From Polytrichum commune (lineage: Eukaryota; Streptophyta; Polytrichopsida; Polytrichales; Polytrichaceae), in contig CATNTY010000051.1 of NCBI GenBank assembly GCA_950295325.1, forward strand, positions 1 through 34,883: 34,883 nt of DNA, given 5' to 3'. The position numbers and the translations under genes were made by a program. Numbering within the stretch: the stretch's first letter is position 1; every line of letters begins with the position of its first letter. The notes below the pieces were generated by a model, which was given only the letters and a program-made list of their open reading frames with translations, did no database searches and was not told where the DNA came from. This document shows positions 21,216 to 31,351 of this stretch, in pieces.

Positions 21216-24053
21216 CTACTCACATTCTACAATACCAACAAGTTCAAATAGTCGCATGACCTCATTATAAGTATATGTAGGTGCATGAATGAACTTGTCA
21301 CTCTCGTAATCCACCTTGCACAAAAATCTAAACACATAATAAATATGTTTACAATACACCCATTTTCTTTTATTTTCCAATGCATGAGAGGTCATTTTCG
21401 TGAAATCCGGGCATGTGCAATGCGGGATATCGCCAATTGTGACATGGTAGGTGATATCCTGCTTGGAGACAATGTTGATTATCACTCCAAAGCCTGGATA
21501 TGGAATGGCAGTGACCCCAATCATATAGTAACCTTCCATGAGTCTGGCGCTCTCTCATTTGTTTTTGTGATCCATCAACGGTGTTGTTGGATTATGACGC
21601 ATTGTCTTCCCAAACCTGAATGTAGGGTGGGCGTCCGGGTTTGGTGGCATACAAAAATGCGAGCGAGAGATGGGGAGAGTTGCGATTGTTGAAAACCTAC
21701 GACGAGGGAACAATGCCTCCCTCTGCTGTAGTTGAAATCCAACATCTTTAAGTGCCAAAACCTCCTCTCTCAATAGATTGGTACTTATCTTCACCGGCCA
21801 CGTGTTGGGTACTATAGGCCAATCCAACACATATTTCTTCTTACTGCCACTCACACAACGTTTGATGTCGTCAGGGTAAAACCAAAATTCATACTCCACA
21901 TTGTTGGGAGAGCGAAATTCCTTCCTGAGTCCTTTGTATGTTGGAGCAGGTGTGCCATGTTTCCCAGTCCCGACTTTGGCATTGCACATAGTCCCTGTAA
22001 TGGCTTGCAGTTCCTAACATCGTTTGGCTAAGTTGGATGGCAATCTTGCAATGTGAGTATGAGCCACAACATGAATTGCAAAATTCAACGATTCCTCTAT
22101 GCGTTGACGAGTTTCTTGGGTGTTGGGACGATGAATGGAATAATTCACTTTGTCAGATCGATGAGAGTCATAATCAACACCCGGTGGTAGGTTGAGTTTG
22201 CGTTTGGTGGATCCAAAGAGCTCTGACCCTTCCAATGCACAATCTCTAGTGTTAACGTCTTCTGCCCTTGGATAACATTTCATGGCATCAGCCAACATTT
22301 TTGGATCTCCACACTTGGCAGCCGTTTTGAGTTTAAGGATGCCGAATCAGGACCTTTACCATCAGACCTCCCTTTAAACCATATCTGGTAATTTGCAATT
22401 TGCATGAAGGCACGGATCATGTCGTCCACTGTAGCTTCAGATAAACAAGTCATCTTGTTGCCGGACTGTTGGGGCCATTTGTTGTGTATAGTCTCTGCAA
22501 GGTTGCATGTTGGCATTTCCGTACGTTCTTCTATTGTCATATCCTATGGACAACACACAAATATGAGGATAAGAAAAATATAAGATATATATAACAATGG
22601 AAGAAAAATGAATGACATTGAATAATGAATTTTGATATGTACTTACAAATAGCATATAACCATCCCATTGTCTATAACGAAAGTGCCAAAAACCCAACCA
22701 CTCTAAAAGCCCAAGGATGTTTTTTTTCCGATGTAGCTCCGGATGACAACCACCAAGAACGAATCACATGATATTTAGTCTCGGCGTCATCCATTGTTTT
22801 CGCGTCTTTGTAATCCTTGCATATTTGCTTGTGTTGAAACTGCAAGGATGGTTTGATATACTTTTGGGTCACTTTATCCAAGCTCGCAGATCAATAGAAA
22901 AGACATGTACGCTCACGTGCAATCATGAATAGACTTGGGTCACCATCCCCGTAAATCGTCCTCACTGCATTTCAATTAGCTTGAGCACTATCAGCCATAA
23001 ACCCTTTGAAATTTATATTTGGTATACTATTTTTTGCCATGACATAATTCAAATTCTTCCAAAATAGAATTTGTGCTACACCATCTTCAGATTGTATGTC
23101 ACAACACGCAATGGTTAATACTTTACAGTATCGACTGTCGTACACATGGCAAGTCATTGTCGTCTAGTCTTTCAAACGTTTGACATGGTCAAACATAATT
23201 CATGAATTCTCCATATTCTCCCAACTTGCATCTTCTTCAAAAGTTCTACACCACTACTTCGAAGGTCTACAAACATCTTTAAAAAAAACATTTTATTTTT
23301 TTATTGCCCTGGGAACCGACTACCATAGACGAACTTAAAAGCAGAGTGGTCTTTAAGTGTCATAATACTCTCCATAGTTCCCATTCCATTACGCAAAAAA
23401 ACGCTTTGATCCAGATACAAAATTATGATAATTTTGGGGACGCAAGAATGCTGAATTTGTCCATGACCACCTCTAAAGATGAACCAACCAAATAATGGTT
23501 TTCGCCAGTATCGGAAGATTTGATAAGGTAATCGGCCAGAAATTGTTTGCTCGCTGTTATAACTATGGCAGAATTCTTTTGCTATGGATGTTTTCAATAC
23601 TTCATTTGCAACGCATTGGTATGCCATGTCCAATGATTTACAGCATGTGTCATTACCCACACGATGATCATGTACACCAAGATGAATGCAAGCCGTGGAC
23701 ATTGCAACAAATGTGGAGTGAATGTATATTATTCGAGCATGATACAAAGCAATGCACACAGGTATGGAACGATATACCTTACACTCAATAGTGGACCTAG
23801 TAGGGAGAACATTACCCACAACAAATGGGAAAGAAGTTGAACCAGCCCATTCAGTGTTGTTCCGGAAACCCCCATTGCGATGCATGTAATCACAATAGTC
23901 ATTAGGAGATTGGATATGACCTGCACAAGTAGACTACTGAAAGGATAATCCAAAATCATTTTGGATATTTGTGGTTTTGGTGGTACACCAAGGGTGTCCG
24001 TCGCACATCTTGTCCATGCCGTTCTGTTTGTTTATCTTGTTCGAAAGCTTCAT
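21216..24053 (-). pseudogene. MULE transposase with SWIM zinc finger (element B)
   Basis: Nearly full-length but disrupted. Reading from about 24053, the N-terminal part has G-H-P-W-C-T-T-K and a Cys/His-rich stretch C-A-G-H-I-Q-S-P-N-D-Y-C-D-Y-M-H (about 23930-23880). Next come H-L-G-V-H-D-H and S-L-D-M-A-Y-Q-C-V-A-N-E-V (about 23680-23600). The catalytic region follows: I-M-F-D-H (about 23200-23185) and F-M-A-D-S-A-Q-A-N (about 23000-22972) are candidates for the first two DDE aspartates. After R-S-W-W-L-S-S-G, an intron lies at 22554-22646 (GTAAGT...CCATAG). The protein ends with the SWIM finger H-C-T-C-P-D-F...C-K-H near 21400-21330 and stops at 21216. Tryptophan-type stops occur at 23200-23202, 23164-23166, 22972-22974, 22891-22893 and 21555-21557, with frameshifts near 23590, 22720 and 22330. 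The family match is strong; the exact start is not fixed. Confidence 0.8.
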
Positions 24054-24344
24054 ATAGTTGATTGTATTATTTTTATTTTTATTATATATATATATATATA
24101 TATTTAGTTGGATTATGATGGGTATTAACACATCTATGTTGTTATGTGCTAGCAAGGTGATGTTGGCGATTTTGTTATGAAGAACCAAAATTTGTAGCAA
24201 GTCCATGACCTCCACGAAGACACCCTATCTATGCTGACACCATGGCTTCCGTTTGGAGTTCATAAATTTAGAAGCCAAATTATGATTAACATCCATGAAA
24301 TGCATATTGTTGAGAGTGGACAATGTAGTACAAAGAGAAGTTGA

Positions 24345-24710
24345 ATGCATTTAAATGCAAAAGAACGTCATTTATCCATGTTAATAGTGGTGACTCCAGT
24401 GGAAGGTTGGAAAAAAAATAGGCAAAAAAATAGCTTTTATTTTTTAAATAAGAAACAATTGTCAAGGGCTAGAATGAATAGACGTGTTCCTCGAATGACA
24501 GGAGTGGACCTATTATGTACAATAAGAAATTTGACGTACGAAGATATTGTGGCATGCGAAATGATAACGGAAAATGTCTTCGAACATCAAGCTCCTACAT
24601 GTGAAGTTCAACCATATATCGTCTCTGAATGTAATGAGGACGATGAAGGGGATGAAGATTATGACAAAGGCAACGACGAAGAACAAGCCACACAATACGA
24701 AAAAGAATAA
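24345..24710 (+). CDS. Acidic hypothetical ORF upstream of the transposase
   Basis: A 121-codon plus-strand frame, opposite in direction to the transposase and inside the segment element A has lost. The first ~40 residues are basic; about 42-95 reads as ordinary globular sequence (N-R-R-V-P-R-M-T-G-V-D-L); the last ~30 are strongly acidic (E-D-D-E-G-D-E-D-Y-D-K). No family is recognised. It could be a real small gene or an exon of the cargo transcript, but the start codon is uncertain and chance remains possible. Confidence 0.3.
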   Translation: MHLNAKERHLSMLIVVTPVEGWKKNRQKNSFYFLNKKQLSRARMNRRVPRMTGVDLLCTIRNLTYEDIVACEMITENVFEHQAPTCEVQPYIVSECNEDDEGDEDYDKGNDEEQATQYEKE

Positions 24711-24714
24711 GAAT

Positions 24715-25145
24715 CTTCTGAGGCGGAGATGGAGGTAGGTTGTACGAACGAAATCGTAAGAAAATAACTTTAAAATCAAAATAAATTTGGAGATATATAA
24801 TGTATACTATATTGTGCACGCCAAGAATACGATTCCAACGGTATATAGCATGAACAAAATGATTTTGTTTTGCATGTTTTAGAGCCAAAAAATAATTAGA
24901 GCATCTTAGATTCTTCTAAAATCTTCAAAAAATGAAGATTTTATGCAGAAAGTCTAACCATATTAATTTCAATAGACTTTGACGATTTATGTAAAATTGA
25001 TATCATCTCCAAAAAATTTGAAAAAATATTGGAGTAAATAGCAAGGCTATAATCTATGCACTTGATTTTTTGTGGAAATAAATTAGAATATTTGAAAAAG
25101 TTATAACAACTCCGGAAAGCGACTCAAATCAAGGTGCATTTCTCT
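24715..25145 (-). promoter_or_regulatory. Conserved leader between array and transposase (element B)
   Basis: Inverse counterpart of 17506-17955, highly similar over about 430 bp, including the region encoding M-A-L-K-H-A-K-Q-N-H-F-V-H. It lies upstream of the transposase, next to the palindromic array, so it may hold the promoter and 5' leader. No specific site is assigned. Confidence 0.35.
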
Positions 25146-25149
25146 TCCA

Positions 25150-25715
25150 AATGGGTAGCCGTTAATGGCCACCATTTCTATGATGCCAACTTTTGTGTTC
25201 TAGTTTAGGCTGGCTGTCAACGGCCACCCTTTGTATGATGCTAACTTCTATGTTCTAGTTTAGGGCAGTCGTTAACGGCCACTCCTTCTTGGGTTTCAGA
25301 CTTCATTTAATAATATAATTTCTTTGAAATAAAATCACATATATACATATATTTCTTATGTCCGTCCCATCTAAAAGTGTGGCCGTTAACGGCCACCCTT
25401 GGTTGCATCTCATATTTATTGGTATATGTGTTTTTCCTTTCATGTATACACTCATTTCCGTCATTTTTTGTCTTTTAACAAGGGTAGCCGTTAACGGCCA
25501 CCCTTATTGAAATTTCAGATTCTTTTCTATATGTGTTTCCTTCTTCATGTATACATTCATTTCTTTATTTTTATTTTCTTCAACAAGGGTGGCTCTTAAC
25601 GGCCACCCTTATTCAAATTTCATATTATTTTCTATATGTGTTTATTTCTTCATGTATACACTCATTTCCTTAATGTTTTATCCTCCAACAAGGATGGCCG
25701 TTAACGGCCACCCCT
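25150..25715. repeat. Palindrome-bearing 105-bp array (element B)
   Basis: Seven imperfect palindromes of the form GGTGGCCGTTAACGGCCACC are present; the last four have cores at 25381, 25486, 25591 and 25696, exactly 105 bp apart. Sequence between palindromes resembles TTATTGAAATTTCAGATTCTTTTC followed by ATGTGTTT and CATGTATACACTCATTTCC. The array lies between the divergent transposase and cargo gene. It lacks the six-fold 210-bp amplification of element A. Confidence 0.85.
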
Positions 25716-26699
25716 ATTGAAATTTCAAATTCTTTTGTATATGTGGTTTTTCCTTATGTATATTCTCGCTTTGATAAATGTTTTTGCATATTATTTTAGT
25801 TTGCATATGTGATTTCTTTCATATGTATGTATTTATTTTAATTTGTTTTTATCTTTCATATGGGTGATATTTTTTGTGCTTTAGATATGGAAGTTGTACG
25901 TCTTTCTGAAGATCAATTGGAGTTGCAATTGCATGCATTTTTCAAGTAAGAAACTATCAACACATCTTCCCGTTTTGAATGAATGAGGTATCAACCAAGG
26001 ATGAGAATCCTGAGATGACTAAAAAGAAATTTTGGATGTTAGCAAATTCGGCAATGGATACATCTATGAAGATTAAGTGGCTTGAGAGGTGGAACAGTTC
26101 ACCTGGTCTTCGTGAGGCTCTCAAGTTTCCGAAACCAGAATTTAATGATATAGATTTTCCTAAGTGTCTTCATAAAGCTACTTGCTGGGCTCATGTGACA
26201 ATTTGTTGTCTATGTTTTTTATTTTATTTTAATAATTTTCAATCATTCAATTTTTCTAATCTTTATTTTGTATATGGCAGTTGGCTATTGAGACCGAGAA
26301 CCTCTTTGATGATGTTGTGGCTGATATGCATGTGTCCATCAACTATCTTCCAAATGGTATAGATCCTTTGTCCATTATTTTTTATTATGTGGAGGCAATG
26401 CGCATATCATTGTAGGATATTGCATTTTTTTCGTGAATTCGGTGTAGACTCGGGGGGTGCACTGTACTAAACATGTACGAGTATACGTGAGTGCACAAGA
26501 GGGGTATTGATTTGGACCTTGCCGTATTACGTATACATATGGTATACATGTTATAATTTATAGTTACGTACATATATGGAAGGCCTTTAAAAAGTATACA
26601 ATAATTGTACTTGTATGGTACTGTTACTATACTACATATCATAAGTTTTCATATTGGATGAAATTATGATTAACTAGGATTAACGATTTTCATTAGCAA

Positions 26700-26709
26700 C
26701 CTTATAGGG
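26700..26709. repeat. 10-bp target site duplication, left of MITE
   Basis: CCTTATAGGG, identical to 27057-27066. Confidence 0.9.
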
Positions 26710-27056
26710 CAGGAATGCTATCTTGTGAGCGGTGAGCGGTGAGCAGTGAGCCGTGAGCAGAAAATTTGAATTTTTATTCTTCAAATTTTTGAATTTTTTT
26801 CAAATGGCCCAATTTAAATAGTCATCATCTAGACATTAAAGTGGTTAATAAGGGTTTAGGGGGTTTAGAGTTTAGGGTTTTAGGGTTTTAGGGTTTTGGG
26901 TTTTGGGGTTTAGGGGTTTTGGGTTTTGGGTTTTGGGGTTTAGGGTTTAGAGTCCTACTTGGTGTAAGAATTAAGTCAAATATTCTGATTTTTTTTTTAA
27001 ATTTCAAATTTTCTGCTCACCACTCGCCGCTCGCCGCTCACAAGATAGCGTCGCTG
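26710..27056. mobile_element. 347-bp MULE-type MITE with telomere-like core
   Basis: TIRs of about 60 bp: left CAGGAATGCTATCTTGTGAG, right (read inwards) CAGCGACGCTATCTTGTGAG, both followed by GTGAGCG-type heptamers and AGAAAATTTGAA. Apart from the first seven bases these match the ends of elements A and B. Perfect 10-bp target duplications flank it. It has no coding capacity, so it is probably moved by the same transposase. It sits in what should be an intron of the cargo gene. Confidence 0.85.
26852..26951 (+). repeat. Telomere-like TTTAGGG-type tract inside the MITE
   Basis: About 100 bp of degenerate repeats on TTTAGGG, TTTTAGGG, TTTTGGG and TTTGGGG. TTTAGGG is the common plant telomere unit. 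The tract makes up the middle third of the MITE and is absent from elements A and B. Confidence 0.75.
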
Positions 27057-27066
27057 CCTTATAGGG
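27057..27066. repeat. 10-bp target site duplication, right of MITE
   Basis: CCTTATAGGG, identical to 26700-26709. Confidence 0.9.
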
Positions 27067-29628
27067 TAGTATGAACCATGTACAAGGTGTCGAGGTAATA
27101 TCGGGGAAAGAGGCAGTATTAGGGTTTTGAAATGATTCGTTCAGCTCAAAGTAACAAGGAGATTGGTTTATGTTGGTATCAAAAAGGGGCTAATAACAAG
27201 TGGACATATGATCTTACTAATCATTTGAGGGTAGACTTAGAGACAATAATTGCATTGGCTATAATGACATATATTGGTGAATCAAATGTTTATGAGTTAC
27301 ATCCGGGAGATGAAAAAGTTTTCAACGACTTTGTTGATGATAGCTAGGATATTTTGTTATACATATTATAGGGGTTGATTATTGTTCAAAAGTATATTTG
27401 TATACTTATGTTAATGACTATATATGAATGGATGTTTTTTTGTGTATACATATTGTCACTTGTATATTTATTGTTGCAATTGTATGTGTATTACTTCATT
27501 TCACAAAAAATAACTTGTATATAGGGGGTTTTTAGAGTATGCAGTGAACGCACGTGATTCTAGGTTTTAATGACAGGTGCACCCCCCGAGGGTGTAGATA
27601 AGGAAGTTCACAAAAACCATAACATTGACAAGCAATTTAATTTCAATCCGGCCTGCAAAGGGTGTTTTATAGGTACTTCAAATATGTCATATTTCTTGCT
27701 AAAGCCATTTCCAAATCTCCCACTTTTTTGGCTAATTAATTGGATATCGAAAGTGAAGAATGCATGTTCACAGAGGGGGTCATGAAATCTTGGGATCCTA
27801 TGTATTTTGAAAAATGTAGGTGGTATTTGGATTGTCCTCTTAAATCACCTCTCATTTTTTATATTGCCCTTCGAGATTCTATTCAACCCGCTCTCAATGA
27901 TGCAACTAAAATTGCTCCCTCCATAATGGATGAGGATGTAGCCAAGATGCCATAAAAAAAAAGTCTAAGCCTAAATGACCAATCCTCTTAATTCATGATA
28001 GCGATCACGATGCTCCAATTTAAAGCAGTCTCAACAACCTTCTAGTAACTGAACCGTCTTCTTCAAATCTAGAGGCAATGTTTCATACTTCAAAGCGGCA
28101 GAAAACAACCCATTTTCCTACCTTCGATATGCCTCCCAAGCTTAGAGGTATGATGGATATCTTGCCTCCTTTATCCACAAATCATACATCTTCGGATTTA
28201 ATCTTGAATGATTCTTTTGTGAGGGTTATCGAAGATAAGAAGCAAACACGTACATTTCGTGCACCATATGCCGACATTGTGGCTTTATTTCGTACACCAA
28301 AGGTGAGTTCATTTTATTTTACAGTTTTTAATTTATTTCATGTTTTATAAAGTTTCATTCATATTTCATCAAGTTATTTTATTGTTTGTTTTCAATTGTT
28401 GTCTTCATTAATGAATTGTAATATTTATATTTTATCTTTGTAGGTTGGTGAAGATAGACAATTTTTTTTTAATGGCCAATTGCAAAAGAAACATGTTGTG
28501 GGCCTCATTATTGCAGATTACCCAGATGGTCTCGGGTTTTAGGTATCTCGGATTCACCATCTCAAATTTTCCCTTGGAATGCCAACATTCCAATTTTTTC
28601 AACATATTGATGGCATTTGCTCTTACCTATCTTCATGATAATGGAGCATTTCTTTTGTTTTAACCTGGCAGTTCTGCGGTGAAGAGAGAAGTGGTAGAAT
28701 TCTTCAAGAACTATAAGTTCAAAATCAAGGATGAGTGGACTATCATTAATTGCTTGCACTTGGCAAATCCTATGAATCTGTCCAAAAATGTAAGTAGCAA
28801 TCATGGCATTTCATTTGGATTGGTTCAATTTTGAATTTGTTTTTATGTGGTATATATTTTTAATTTTTAATTTTATTTTGGCTTTCAGACTTTGAAGTTC
28901 AAGGCTTTGTTATTGGTTCGATTATTTTCATTTTCCATTGCGAGGCAACCTCAAGAACTTCTGATCACCATGAATCCTTGAATTCCAGAGGTCGATTTAG
29001 CCACAGATGACGTTTTCTTCAACTCTATTACTACGGAAACTCAATTATGTAGACAAAGAGATGGCAAGCCATGGAGGGATGCAAAGGAGATGTTTGAAGT
29101 TTTAATGAAGTTATTTGTTCATGGTTTGAGTCATGTAGGCGGTATTGTGGCAGACATGACTGCTTCTACATGTATTGTATTTTACAGTATCCAATTATTA
29201 GTTCATATGTTTTTTAATTCATACTTCAATGTTCGTATTTTCCTAATTAATATTGTGCTTCATCCAGGTTCTCCTATTAGAGCGGCTCATTCATCCAATC
29301 GTCATATTCTAGCATTAGAAAGTGATGCCGAACTCTTTGATGAGGTACTAAAGCCTCTTCAAACACGTACAACTGATATCTCATGCGATGGTATGGACTT
29401 TGATAATGATACTCCAATAGAAGACGCCGCACTACTTAACTTATGTGAGTAAGTTTTTTCCTTGTTTTTTTTTCAACAACTTCAGTTACAAATTCTGGAT
29501 TTTATATTCTAATTTGTTGTTACATATTCTAATACATGATTTGTTGTTTGCAGTTGGATGAATCCATCGCCGATACAAACCTCGTCATTTTATCGGCACC
29601 GTGGATTATTGAAAAGCCCCTCCCTTAG

Positions 29629-30195
29629 TCCTCATAGCCTTATGAGCCCAAAATGAGTGCTCATATTTGTTTTATGTTTAGAATTTGTTTAGAATTGCAT
29701 TTGGAGTGTTATTGAAACAATCAAAAGTATAAAAAGAATGAGGATTGGTGTGGTTTATGTTTTAGGCTTTAAGCCTATTTTGTGTGGTTAAGTAGAAGCT
29801 TAGCAACAATAAGGAGTGTTTTGGTTGAGTGGGTAGTGTTTGAGGAAGCAAGGGTAAGGTCCTTTGATTTAAATGTTTGTGTTAGAACATACTCTTGTTG
29901 GTTTAAAGGGTGAAGGTTAGTGGATAGGATAAGGTCCTACTAAGTAGGGGAATGTGAAGGGGCTTGTGGCCTTGGGTGCCCTCTCCTCCTCCTTCTCTTC
30001 TCTCTCTCTCCTTCTCCTCTCTTCTTTAGGATTTTGAGCTCTTAGAGTTAGAAAACATGTGTGAATTAGGAAGATGTTATTAGGGGATTTAGTGTGATTA
30101 GGTAGGAGTATTAGTAAGAGGGTCTTGTGGAAATTAGTGAGGCAAGTAGGGGATTAATGTGGCTAATTAGGATTCGAATATTTGGCTAGTATAAC
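29629..30195. other. Element B, downstream of the cargo gene
   Basis: No gene is seen. A CT-rich stretch lies at about 29983-30025. Element A has no counterpart, because its homology to element B resumes only at the terminal segment. It may be original element sequence or a later insertion. Confidence 0.4.
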
Positions 30196-30806
30196 GAGGC
30201 AGCTGCAAGCAGCTGGACAACCAAGGTAGCTGATATCCGAGGCAGCCAAGCAGCTGGACAGTTTAAGATAGTTGATATCCGAGGCTGCAAGCAGCTGGAC
30301 AGTTTAAGGGAGCTGATACCCTAGGCTGCAAGCAGCTGGACAACCAAGGTAGCTGATATCCGAGGCAGCCAAGCAGCTGGACAGTTTAAGGTAGCTGATA
30401 TCCGAGGCTGCAAGCAGCTGGACAACCAAGGTAGCTGATATCCGAGGCAGCCAAGCAGCTGGACAGTTTAAGGTAGCTGATATCCGAGGCTGCAAGCAAC
30501 TGGACAATTTAAGGGAGCTGATACCCTAGGCAGCTGCAAGCAGCTGGACAGTTAAGGTAGCTGATATCCGAGGCTGCAAGCAGCTGGACAACCAAAGTAG
30601 CTGATATCCGAGGCTGCAAGCAGCTGGACAATTTAGGGTAGTTGATATCCGAGGCAGCCAAGCAGCTGGACAGTTTAAGGGAGCTGATACCCTAGGCAGC
30701 TGCAAGCAGCTGGACAGTTAAGGTAGTTGATATCCGAGGCAGCCAAACAGCTGGACAATCCAAGGTAGCTGATATCTGAGGCAGCTGCAAGCAACTGTAC
30801 ATGGGG
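30196..30806. repeat. ~42-bp minisatellite, 14 units plus a partial
   Basis: Units start at about 30196, 30239, 30281, 30322, 30362, 30404, 30444, 30486, 30527, 30570, 30610, 30651, 30693, 30736 and 30778 (partial). Each is 40-43 bp, built as GAGGCAGC, CAAGCAGCTGGACA, a variable AACCAAGG or GTTTAAGG, and TAGCTGATATCC. Variants alternate, and some units end GATACCC instead of GATATCC, so there is higher-order structure. A minus-strand frame of 67 codons through it only mirrors the repeat. Confidence 0.9.
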
Positions 30807-31351
30807 AGGCCGTGGTGCCACATTAAACTTGGCAATAGATAGTTAATTAGGTTTACACTTAACATTAGTTAAGTATTTAGTTCGTTGGCAAGCTAGTAGA
30901 CAAGAAGTATTGTATGGTAGAATTCGCAGTTGAATTTAGGTGCGAATTATATTAAGGAGTAATAGGGGGTGTTATGATTGTGATAATAGAGAAGAGCTTT
31001 TGTCAACGCTTATAATATTATCATGGAATGGACTGGTGTGCAATGATTGATGGGAATTGTAATGAAGTCTCACGAATTTGGTAAAAATGGAGTATGGAAA
31101 CATGAATGTGATACCCATTCCCTCACCCGGACTAGGACGCTTAAAGGTGGGTGGTTTGGCCTCACAAACCTCCCTGTGTATGTTGAGGCTTGAGCTGAAG
31201 CTTATGCTAATGTTTCATTTATTTCATCTTCAATTTCACCTTCACCTCGTAGATATTACGATATTAGAGTATGTGCTTATTTTAAACTCAGTGCATCTGA
31301 GTCTGACGATATTTAAGTTTGTATTCATGATTTGATTTTTGATTTTTGATA
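30807..31351. other. Element B, between minisatellite and terminal segment
   Basis: No gene is recognised. An open frame at 31078-31335 has no known motif. The sequence is not shared with element A. Confidence 0.4.

Larger units (their letters stand above)
25887..29628 (+). pseudogene. Cargo gene, methyltransferase-like 3' half (element B copy)
   Basis: Starts M-E-V-V-R-L-S-E-D-Q (25887), then jumps near 26000 from R-Y-Q to D-E-N-P-E-M, so the ParB-like exons of element A are deleted here. Later exons include 26281-26356 (L-A-I-E-T-E-N-L-F), frames near 27132-27347 and 27740-27955, then 28078-28302 ending R-T-P-K before a GT donor. From 28444 the reading V-G-E-D-R-Q-F-F-F-N-G leads to G-L-I-I-A-D-Y-P-D-G (28501-28530), placed like motif IV (D-P-P-Y) of amino-methyltransferases. 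Next come G-A-F-L-L-F and a V-E-F-F-K-N-Y-K-F-K-I-K-D-E-W-T-I-I-N segment, an intron at 28789-28887, then I-V-A-D-M-T-A-S-T, an intron (29172-29267) and R-H-I-L-A-L-E-S-D, resembling motif I. Motif IV before motif I is the beta-class order. Stops at 25947, 25977 and near 28536 and 28978, plus shifts, make it inactive. Motif IV departs from D-P-P-Y, so the function call is moderate. Confidence 0.5.

Noticed and set aside
26852-26951. A true chromosome end or ancient telomere fusion
   Set aside because: The tract is degenerate and lies wholly within a MITE with perfect target duplications, so it arrived by transposition.
30304-30507. Minus-strand protein with Q-P-R-I-S-A-T-L repeats
   Set aside because: It is only the translation of the 42-bp minisatellite; units of 40-43 bp do not keep one frame across the array.
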